Below are positions 1-4,836 of a stretch of DNA of 5,640 nt, piece after piece (position 1 is the first letter of the stretch; each line of letters begins with the position of its first letter). The notes under the pieces are model-generated. The model had not been told where the DNA came from, made no database searches, and saw nothing but the letters and a program-made list of their open reading frames with translations. Both the position numbers and the translations under genes were made by a program. Origin of the DNA: Planctomycetota bacterium (GTDB lineage: Bacteria; Planctomycetota; Phycisphaerae; UBA1845; PWPN01); the NCBI GenBank assembly GCA_016209665.1, contig JACQVT010000864.1, positions 1 to 5,640 on the forward strand, given 5' to 3'.

Positions 1-1247
1 GCGTGGAAGGCGACGAGCTTGCCGGCGTGTTGGATGTCCATGCCGATGAGGATGGTGACGACCTCGTAGTGGAAGGTCAGCAGCCAGGCGAGGGCGACGG
101 TGATCGGGCTGTTCACCAACCGCACGGCGGCGAGGCGGCGATAAAGGGGCGTGCCGGCGGTCCGCTGCCGCTTCCAATAGTGCGTCCAGATCCGCAGGAC
201 CGCCAGACCCACGCCCTGGGCCGTTCCCCAGATTACGTAACACCATCGGTTGCTGTGCCACAGCCCGCACAGAAAGAACGTCAGCGTGAAGGCCCAGAAG
301 AAGTGCCAGCGTCGACGGACCAGCGGCGTGAAGATGTAGTCCCGCAGCCACGAGCCGAGCGTCATGTGCCAGCGCTGCCAGAACTCGCCGATGTTCACCG
401 CGATCCAGGGGTAGTTGAAGTTCTCGGGGACGACAAAGCCCATGGCCCGGCCGATGCCGACACCCAGTTCCACGTAGCCGCTGAACCACAGGAACGCGCA
501 CATCGGGGCCAGGTAGACGCCGAGGATGAACCGCGTCGGGGACCATTGACCGGGGTCGCCGAACAACACGTCGAGCGGGAAGTTGGGTTTGTCGAGGAGT
601 GCTCCGAGGACGCCCAGCCGGACGAGGCCGCTGACGATGCGGCCGACGGCGCGGCCGAGCTGGCGATGGGCGGCCAGGTCGCCCCGCAACTGCTCGCTGA
701 ATTCATCATAGCGATACATCGGCCCCATCCGCAGCGACGGGGCGAACAGGATGTAGGCCAGCCATTCGGACAGGTAGGGAGGAGCGAGTTTCCTGCGGCT
801 CAGGTCGTTCAGGACGTGCAGCGTCTTGAGGAACATGTACGCGATGCCGGCCCAGTGGACGTAGAAGAACAGCGGCTCGCTCACCGGGGGCAGCCAACCG
901 GGTTGGGGGTGGAGGATGATCGCGGCGTAGCTACCGACGAGCAGCGTGGCGCCCAGCGCGTAGCCGCGGTCGTTGCCCAGCGCGCGGATGAGCGCGAACC
1001 CGGCCAAGGCGAGGACGGCCAGCATGACCGCGAACGCCGGCCCCACGGTGACCACGGTGAGGAGCAGGCTGGTGGCGGCGAGGTAGTGCGCCCGCCAGCG
1101 CGTGGGCATGAGCCAGAAGGGCGGGACGAACGCCAGGTAGAACAGTACACCGACGGGACCCCGAGGCACGTCGAACCCGCCCTGGATGCTGTGAAACCAG
1201 CCGTCCGGGCGAATGGCGAACTCGATGACGGTGTCGGCCAGGATCAC
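1..1247 (-). CDS. MBOAT-family membrane-bound O-acyltransferase (AlgI/DltB-like), C-terminus cut by window edge
   Basis: Members move an acyl group across the membrane onto an exported polymer or cell-surface acceptor. The minus strand is open for 415 codons and runs off the left edge. It is a hydrophobic multi-pass protein, with likely membrane segments near residues 31-47, 56-87 (two), 96-113, 125-146, 202-218, 240-271, 316-332, 335-354 and 382-403. The family core is clear: FWQRWHMTLGSWLRDY (289-304), then CGLWH with the expected catalytic His331, then IWG (339-341). AlgI-type proteins are usually about 470-520 residues, so most of the protein is here. Start: GTG at 1247, preceded by AAGGGGAA with 10 nt spacing. 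Oddities: the usual GLWHG reads GLWHS, and the usual (L)HG after IWG reads AQG, so the second His is Gln344. The substrate cannot be told, and no SGNH or AlgX-like partner is in view. The family call is firm; alginate or teichoic-acid specificity is not supported. Confidence 0.9.
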   Translation of the reverse strand, partial: MILADTVIEFAIRPDGWFHSIQGGFDVPRGPVGVLFYLAFVPPFWLMPTRWRAHYLAATSLLLTVVTVGPAFAVMLAVLALAGFALIRALGNDRGYALGATLLVGSYAAIILHPQPGWLPPVSEPLFFYVHWAGIAYMFLKTLHVLNDLSRRKLAPPYLSEWLAYILFAPSLRMGPMYRYDEFSEQLRGDLAAHRQLGRAVGRIVSGLVRLGVLGALLDKPNFPLDVLFGDPGQWSPTRFILGVYLAPMCAFLWFSGYVELGVGIGRAMGFVVPENFNYPWIAVNIGEFWQRWHMTLGSWLRDYIFTPLVRRRWHFFWAFTLTFFLCGLWHSNRWCYVIWGTAQGVGLAVLRIWTHYWKRQRTAGTPLYRRLAAVRLVNSPITVALAWLLTFHYEVVTILIGMDIQHAGKLVAFH

Positions 1248-1255
1248 TCGTTGCG

Positions 1256-1263
1256 TTCCCCTT
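1256..1263 (-). promoter_or_regulatory. Ribosome binding site of the MBOAT gene
   Basis: On the minus strand AAGGGGAA lies upstream of GTG 1247, with 10 nt between the AGGGG core and the start codon. It is the only purine-rich motif near this end. It decides for GTG 1247 over a TTG further upstream in the same frame, and the protein begins its first hydrophobic segment about 30 residues later. Confidence 0.6.
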
Positions 1264-1295
1264 GGTGCGCGTACACAAACCCCGCGGCTCGTCAA

Positions 1296-1316
1296 CCAGG
1301 GCCTGAAGAGCCCTGG
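1296..1316 (-). other. GC-rich hairpin upstream of the MBOAT gene
   Basis: CCAGGGC (1296-1302) and GCCCTGG (1310-1316) form a perfect 7-bp stem with a 7-nt loop. It would lie in the MBOAT leader about 35 nt before the ribosome binding site, if transcription starts upstream of it. There is no T-tract on either strand, so it is not a classical terminator. The role is unknown; it could be leader structure or a single degenerate repeat hairpin. Confidence 0.35.
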
Positions 1317-1417
1317 CAACCACCGTGCGCCCTGCCGGGCGATGACCGGACACTACCCTCCGCTCGGCACCCAGGACCATTGCCACGCCCGTCGGTTCCT
1401 GCGTGCGTCGGGCGAGA

Positions 1418-1445
1418 TTGCCCGCGCGTGGGGCCCCGTTATAAT
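1418..1445 (+). promoter_or_regulatory. Sigma70-type promoter for the isocitrate dehydrogenase-hemC operon
   Basis: TTGCCC (1418-1423) and a perfect TATAAT (1440-1445) are separated by 16 bp. The spacer contains the palindrome GGGGCCCC (1430-1437). Transcription would start near 1452, giving a leader of about 200 nt that includes the whole repeat element before the isocitrate dehydrogenase start at 1655. TATAAT is rare by chance in DNA this GC-rich. The complementary strand reads TATAAC with a poorly spaced TTGCGT, so weak divergent transcription toward the MBOAT gene is possible but not well supported. Confidence 0.55.
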
Positions 1446-1487
1446 CGCGAACCGCGGCGTGAACGCAAGTCCGGGCGTCCGCGCGAC

Positions 1488-1629
1488 ACTCAGTGGGTGT
1501 GGCAGAGTATTGTGGCGGTCGTGTGGCCCAGCGGTCGTGTGGCCCAGCCGCCCTCGGCTGGGTCCGCGGGACTCAGAACGAACAGTCGAAGGCGACTGTG
1601 CCACAACTTATTGCCACGCCCCACTCAGT
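1488..1629. repeat. REPIN/MITE-like palindromic element of two inverted hairpin units
   Basis: The ends are imperfect inverted repeats. The left end reads ACTCAGTGGGTGTGGCA, the right end read on the minus strand gives ACTGAGTGGGGCGTGGCA, and both continue to a shared TTGTGGC. Inside, two hairpins face each other. Hairpin A is CCCAGCCG-CCCT-CGGCTGGG (1543-1562, 8-bp stem). Hairpin B is ACAGTCG-AAGG-CGACTGT (1582-1599, 7-bp stem). On the same strand sense, A and the complement of B share GTGGC-N-CAGYCG-CCYT-CGRCTG, and their stem differences are paired changes that keep both stems intact. Between them lies GTCCGCGGGAC (1562-1572), itself palindromic. ACTCAG appears at the left end, the middle and the right end. 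No coding potential is seen, and a plus-strand open frame through it is only a false extension of the downstream gene. This layout matches REPIN-type non-autonomous repeats. Other genomic copies would confirm it. Confidence 0.65.
1516..1547 (+). repeat. Perfect 16-bp tandem duplication in the left arm of the element
   Basis: CGGTCGTGTGGCCCAG occurs twice head to tail (1516-1531 and 1532-1547). The second copy runs into hairpin A. The right arm has no matching duplication, so the left arm is longer and this is probably a later slippage event. Sixteen is not a multiple of three, which fits non-coding DNA. Confidence 0.8.
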
Positions 1630-1642
1630 CCGGGCGTCAGTC

Positions 1643-1647
1643 GAGGA
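1643..1647 (+). promoter_or_regulatory. Ribosome binding site of the isocitrate dehydrogenase gene
   Basis: GAGGA lies 7 nt before ATG 1655 (10 nt before ATG 1658, 4 nt before GTG 1652). It decides against a longer frame starting near 1493, whose first 54 codons would be translated from the repeat element and match no part of the enzyme family. Confidence 0.65.
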
Positions 1648-1654
1648 CAGCGTG

Positions 1655-2665
1655 ATGATGCATACCGTGTGTCTGGTGCCGGGAGATGGGATCGGCCCCG
1701 AGGTGACGACAGCGGCGCGGGCGGTGATTGACGCCTCCGGGGCCGACATCGAATGGGTGCCGCTGCCCGCCGGAGCGACGGCCGAGCAACTGCTGGGTCG
1801 GACGCTCCCCGAGCGAACGCTGACCGCGATCACGGCCCACGGCGTGGCCCTCAAGGGGCCGATCACCACGCCCATCGGCGGAGGGTTCGAGAGCGTCAAC
1901 GTGCGGCTGCGCAAGAAGCTGAACCTGTACGCCGCCGTCCGGCCGGTGCGGAGCCTGCCCGGCATCGAGTCGCGGTTCAGCAACGTGGACCTGGTGATCA
2001 TCCGGGAGAACACCGAGGGGCTGTACAGCGGCCTGGAGAACGAGGTGGTCGACGGCGTGATGCAGAGCCTCAAGATCGTGACCGCCGCCGCCTCGAAGCG
2101 GATCGCGAAGTTCGCGTTCGATTACGCCGTCGCCCGCGGCCGCAAGAAGGTCACCTGCTTCCACAAGGCCAACATCATGAAGAAGACCGACGGGCTGTTC
2201 CTGGAGTGCGCCCGGCGGATGTACCAGTCCTACGCGGACCGCGTGCAGTACGAGGAGATGATCATCGACAACGGCTGTATGCAACTGGTCCGCGACCCAT
2301 CCCAGTTCGACATGCTGCTGCTGGAGAACCTGTACGGCGACATCGTGAGCGACCTGGCGGCCGGGCTGGTGGGCGGACTCGGCGTGGTTCCGGGGGCCAA
2401 TTTCGGCGACGACTGCGCGGTGTTCGAGCCGGTACACGGGTCGGCTCCGAACATCGCCCGCAAGGGGCTGGCCAACCCGCTGGCCTGCATCATGAGCGGC
2501 GTCATGATGCTGAACCACCTGGGGGCGACCGAGAAGGCGAGCCGCATCCGCAACGCCTACGATAGTGTGCTCGGCGAGCGTGACCTTTCGCTGCTGACGC
2601 CGGACATCGGTGGCCGCGGGACGACCCAGTCGTTCGCCGACGCCATCATCCGGGCCATGAAATAG
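1655..2665 (+). CDS. NAD-dependent isocitrate dehydrogenase (IDH3-like, isocitrate/isopropylmalate dehydrogenase family)
   Basis: A 336-residue cytoplasmic enzyme that oxidatively decarboxylates isocitrate to 2-oxoglutarate in the TCA cycle. The N-terminus VCLVPGDGIGPEV (5-17) is family-typical. Substrate and metal residues can be placed by analogy with E. coli isocitrate dehydrogenase: Ser80 in SVNVRLR (Ser113 equivalent), Arg84, Arg96, Arg117 and Tyr124 in RENTEGLYSG, catalytic Lys171 in HKANIMK, and metal-binding Asp205, Asp229 and Asp233 in IDNG and NLYGDIVSDL. RENTEGLYSG and the short length argue for isocitrate over isopropylmalate; homoisocitrate is less likely but not excluded. The cofactor loop reads HGSAPNIARKGLANP: Asn266 replaces the Asp usual in NAD enzymes, and Ile267 is NAD-like rather than the Lys-Tyr of NADP enzymes. 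ATG 1655 is chosen from GAGGA 7 nt upstream; ATG 1658 is an alternative. The stop TAG directly abuts an ATG for hemC, so the two genes are probably co-transcribed. Confidence 0.92.
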   Translation: MMHTVCLVPGDGIGPEVTTAARAVIDASGADIEWVPLPAGATAEQLLGRTLPERTLTAITAHGVALKGPITTPIGGGFESVNVRLRKKLNLYAAVRPVRSLPGIESRFSNVDLVIIRENTEGLYSGLENEVVDGVMQSLKIVTAAASKRIAKFAFDYAVARGRKKVTCFHKANIMKKTDGLFLECARRMYQSYADRVQYEEMIIDNGCMQLVRDPSQFDMLLLENLYGDIVSDLAAGLVGGLGVVPGANFGDDCAVFEPVHGSAPNIARKGLANPLACIMSGVMMLNHLGATEKASRIRNAYDSVLGERDLSLLTPDIGGRGTTQSFADAIIRAMK

Positions 2666-2677
2666 ATGGGCGGTTCC

Positions 2678-3616
2678 ATGCACAAGCTGGTCGTGGGCAC
2701 GCGGGGTTCGCTGCTGGCCCGGACGCAGACGCAGTGGGTGGTCGATCGGCTGATCGCGGCCAACCCGGGCCTGGAGGTGGTCACGCGCCTCATCACCACC
2801 GCGGGCGACCGGCAGCAGGAGCGGCCGCTGCCGGAGATCGGCGGCAAGGGCCTGTTCACCGAGGAGTTGGAGCGGGCCCTGCTCGACGGCTCGATCGATC
2901 TGGCCGTCCACTCGACGAAGGACCTGCCCACCATGCTGAAGTCCGGCCTGGAGGTGCTGGCGTACCCGCCGCGCGAGGACCCGCGGGATGCCTGGGTCGC
3001 GGCCCAGGCCGGGCGGTTCGAGGATACCCCGCAGGGCAGCGTGGTGGGGACGACGAGTCTGCGGCGGCAGGCCCAACTGCTGATGCGGCGGCCGGACATC
3101 AGGTTCGTCGGCCTGCGGGGCAACGTCGATACGCGAATCCGCAAGGTGCATCGCGGCGATTGCGCGGGGGCCGTGCTGGCGATGTCGGGGCTCAAGCGGG
3201 CTGGCCTGGAGCAACACGCGACGCATCCGTTCGAGCCGGCCGAGATGCTGCCGGCGCCGGGTCAAGGGGCACTGGCGATCGAGGGGCGAGTCGACGACGA
3301 ACGGCTGGCGGCGTGCCTGCGGCCGATCCACGATGTGGCGACGGCGTCGGCGGTGGACTGCGAGCGGGCGATCCTGGCCCGGCTCGACGCGGGTTGCCGA
3401 GCCCCGGTGGCGATCTACGCGACCGTGACGGGCGGCACGCTGGCCTGCGAGGCGCTGGTGATCAGTCCGGACGGCCGGCGACACGTGCGGTGCGAGGCCG
3501 ACGGTCCGGCGGCGGAGGTTGACCGCATCGTGCAGCAGATCGTGGGTCATCTGAAAGCGGCGGGGGCGGACGCCATCATCAACGCTTGTCGGCAGTCGGG
3601 GCAGGGGCTTGACTGA
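2678..3616 (+). CDS. hemC: Hydroxymethylbilane synthase (porphobilinogen deaminase)
   Basis: Joins four porphobilinogen units into hydroxymethylbilane, the linear tetrapyrrole leading to haem and related cofactors; cytoplasmic. The protein is 312 residues, normal for the family. It opens with VVGTRGSLLARTQT (5-18). Active-site features are intact: HSTKDLP (78-84) with catalytic Asp82, GTTSLRRQ (124-131) with Arg129/Arg130, LRGNVDTR (146-153) with Arg147/Arg153, and PAPGQGALAIE (192-202). The dipyrromethane cofactor is carried by Cys240 in LDAGCRAPVA, so the enzyme should be active. Start: ATG 2678 puts the first conserved motif about seven residues from the N-terminus, as in relatives. ATG 2666, adjacent to the upstream stop codon, would add only MGGS and is possible; neither has a strong ribosome binding site, so translational coupling to the upstream gene is likely. 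No other tetrapyrrole gene is in the window, and no clear terminator follows. Confidence 0.97.
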   Translation: MHKLVVGTRGSLLARTQTQWVVDRLIAANPGLEVVTRLITTAGDRQQERPLPEIGGKGLFTEELERALLDGSIDLAVHSTKDLPTMLKSGLEVLAYPPREDPRDAWVAAQAGRFEDTPQGSVVGTTSLRRQAQLLMRRPDIRFVGLRGNVDTRIRKVHRGDCAGAVLAMSGLKRAGLEQHATHPFEPAEMLPAPGQGALAIEGRVDDERLAACLRPIHDVATASAVDCERAILARLDAGCRAPVAIYATVTGGTLACEALVISPDGRRHVRCEADGPAAEVDRIVQQIVGHLKAAGADAIINACRQSGQGLD

Positions 3617-3680
3617 TCCTCCGAATCGATTGACGCGGTTTCTCGTCCAGCGCCGCATCATTGTTGTTTCGGCCATCATT

Positions 3681-4145
3681 CGGGGGGGCTTCTGGCGTCC
3701 GGTCACGGTTTTGACCCATTGGCTCGACTATGGCCTCTGGCCGGAGCGGCCCGCGCTGATGCACCTGCACAGCGTCCTGTGGTTCGGCGCCCTCGCGGCG
3801 GCCGTGAGCTGTTTCTACCGGAGGATCATGGGACCGACGTGGGTTGCCGGTCCGGCCGCCGTGCTCTACGTCGTCGACGACGCGCGGGGTCTGCCGGTGG
3901 GATGGCTGGCCAACCGCAACGCCGTGGTGGCGGCCTTTTTCGGGCTGGTCACGTTGCTCCTGCATGACCGTTGGCGGCGGGGGAGCCGGTCGGCGGCGGT
4001 CATGGCTCCGGTGGCACTCGCGGTGAGTCTGCTGTCGGCCGAGGCGGGACTCGGCACAACCGCCTACCTGTTCGCATATGCGGCGCTTCGCGAGGAGGGG
4101 AACTGGCGGCGGCGTCTGTTGAGCGTGGCGCCCTATGCCGTCGTG
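3681..4145 (+). pseudogene. Internal fragment of a multi-pass membrane protein (gene relic, both ends missing)
   Basis: This 155-codon stretch is uninterrupted and reads as a coherent membrane protein: FWRPVTVLTHWLDYGLWP, then hydrophobic segments near LWFGALAAAV, WVAGPAAVLYVVDD, VVAAFFGLVTLLLHDRW and VALAVSLLSAEAGLG, ending at RRRLLSVAPYAVV. From memory this resembles the middle of planctomycete integral membrane proteins of several hundred residues, with motifs like FRPL..LTH.LDY and PVGWLANRN; no database search was possible. The expected N-terminal part is absent because hemC coding ends only 64 bp upstream. The C-terminal part stops where unrelated sequence and then the opposing HIT gene begin. 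The frame stays open to 4493 only as the antisense shadow of the HIT gene. A TTG at 3609 could nominally start it, but the first 24 residues show no family match. A run of seven G (3682-3688) lies at the left border. Most likely a rearrangement remnant; a short expressed protein is less likely. Confidence 0.6.
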
Positions 4146-4180
4146 AGAGCATCCCGAACGCAGCGAGGCACGGACCGCGG

Positions 4181-4708
4181 TCACTCGCGCACGGGCGGCA
4201 GGCCGAGGCTCCTGGCCGCCTCGACCATCTTGGCCCGCAGGGCCTCGATGCCCTGCGGGATGATGCGGGTGTCGGCCAGCACGGACATGAAGTTCACGTC
4301 CCCGTCCCAGCGGGGCACGATGTGCACGTGCAGGTGGCCGGGCAGGCCCGCCCCGGCGCACTTTCCGAAGTTCATGCCGACGTTCGATCCCTGGCAGCCG
4401 GTCGCGGCGCGAAGCAACCGCTGGACGTCGCGGACGACGCGAATCATCTCGTCGAGCGTCGGGTCATCGAGTTCCTCGAGTTCCGCCTGGTGAGCCATCG
4501 GGGCGATGAGCAGGTGACCATTGGCATAGGGGAACCGGTTGAACAGCGTCAGGCAGCGGTCGGTCCGCCAGATGACGAGGTTGGCCCGATCGTCCTCGGG
4601 CGCGGCGGCGTATCGGCACAGGAAGCATCCGCGATCGTCGTCGCCGGTGAGGGTCTCGACGTACTCCATCCGCCAAGGGGCCCAGAGGTTTTTATTGACT
4701 TCGCCCAT
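4181..4708 (-). CDS. HIT-family protein (Ap4A phosphorylase/hydrolase-like), zinc-type
   Basis: A 175-residue soluble enzyme of the histidine triad superfamily, which hydrolyses or transfers nucleotides through a His-linked nucleotidyl intermediate. The triad HLHVHIVPRW (125-134) is complete, with middle His127 as expected nucleophile. The N-terminus NLWAPWRMEYV (7-17) and the FNRFPYANGHLLIAP strand (56-70) are typical of the bacterial group annotated as HIT or Ap4A phosphorylase-like. Cys28 and Cys31 (CFLC), His73 and His125 form a set like the zinc ligands of galactose-1-phosphate uridylyltransferase, a relative in the same superfamily, so a structural zinc is likely. The natural substrate (Ap4A, adenylated lysine or another nucleotide) cannot be told from sequence. 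ATG 4708 has no Shine-Dalgarno motif and lies only about 8 nt after the predicted transcription start. The 3' end faces the membrane-protein relic; its stop codon overlaps the palindrome GACCGCGGTC (4173-4182). Confidence 0.93.
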   Translation of the reverse strand: MGEVNKNLWAPWRMEYVETLTGDDDRGCFLCRYAAAPEDDRANLVIWRTDRCLTLFNRFPYANGHLLIAPMAHQAELEELDDPTLDEMIRVVRDVQRLLRAATGCQGSNVGMNFGKCAGAGLPGHLHVHIVPRWDGDVNFMSVLADTRIIPQGIEALRAKMVEAARSLGLPPVRE

Positions 4709-4723
4709 CGCGATCGTCGGGCG

Positions 4724-4752
4724 AGTCTACCGTGCCGCGCGAGGCCGGGCAA
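4724..4752 (-). promoter_or_regulatory. Promoter of the HIT gene
   Basis: Read on the minus strand: TTGCCC (4752-4747), 17-bp spacer, TAGACT (4729-4724), then 15 nt to ATG 4708. Spacing is optimal and the -10 keeps the key T, A and final T. The predicted leader is about 8 nt with no ribosome binding site, suggesting near-leaderless translation. Confidence 0.5.
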
Positions 4753-4762
4753 GCGTTTGCAC
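4747..4762. promoter_or_regulatory. Possible LacI/PurR-type operator between the divergent promoters
   Basis: GGGCAAGCGTTTGCAC is a near-palindrome centred on CG. Its complement, GTGCAAACGCTTGCCC, resembles the E. coli PurR box (ACGCAAACGTTTGCGT). It spans both -35 boxes, so a bound repressor would block both genes. Two back-to-back -35 hexamers by themselves produce GCAA-N4-TTGC, so the similarity may be incidental. Confidence 0.25.
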
Positions 4763-4784
4763 TTGCGGGTGATTGTGTTAGACT
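4757..4784 (+). promoter_or_regulatory. Promoter of the lipoprotein gene
   Basis: TTGCAC (4757-4762), 16-bp spacer, and TAGACT (4779-4784) preceded by TGT, an extended -10. The -10 hexamer is identical to that of the divergent HIT promoter, and the two -35 boxes are only 4 bp apart. Transcription should start near 4791. That puts ATG 4795 almost at the 5' end and ATG 4837 about 45 nt downstream. Confidence 0.55.
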
Positions 4785-4836
4785 CCGCGACGTTATGGTT
4801 GGAACAACTCCTGCACGACAACGCGTGTCGGTCGGC

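Larger units (their letters stand above)
1468..1638. repeat. 12-bp direct repeats flanking the palindromic element
   Basis: AGTCCGGGCGTC occurs exactly at 1468-1479 and 1627-1638, one copy on each side of the hairpin element. The right copy overlaps the element's last ACTCAGT by 3 bp. The left copy is separated from the first ACTCAGT by 8 bp (CGCGCGAC). This looks like a target-site duplication left by insertion of the element, though a paired operator or a chance match cannot be excluded. Confidence 0.5.

Noticed and set aside
1493..1654. A 54-codon N-terminal extension of the isocitrate dehydrogenase
   Set aside because: It is translated from the hairpin repeat element, has no match to the family N-terminus, and a ribosome binding site sits just before ATG 1655.
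3..1655. A 550-codon plus-strand open frame across the left part of the window
   Set aside because: Its product is Asp/Glu/Gly/Arg/Pro-rich with no fold or motif, and it is antisense to the MBOAT gene, whose minus-strand frame shows a clear family core. It is a high-GC shadow frame.
1637..3706. A 689-codon minus-strand open frame
   Set aside because: It is exactly antisense to the isocitrate dehydrogenase and hemC genes, both intact with all catalytic residues. Its His/Arg/Gln/Val-rich composition is typical of a shadow frame.
4173..4182. Palindrome GACCGCGGTC at the HIT gene stop codon as a terminator
   Set aside because: The 10-bp palindrome has no loop and no T-tract on either strand, so it does not resemble an intrinsic terminator.
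4146..4493. Continuation of the membrane-protein relic frame to 4493
   Set aside because: From 4146 the product loses all hydrophobic pattern, and from 4181 it is antisense to the HIT gene, so the length is an artefact of GC-rich DNA.
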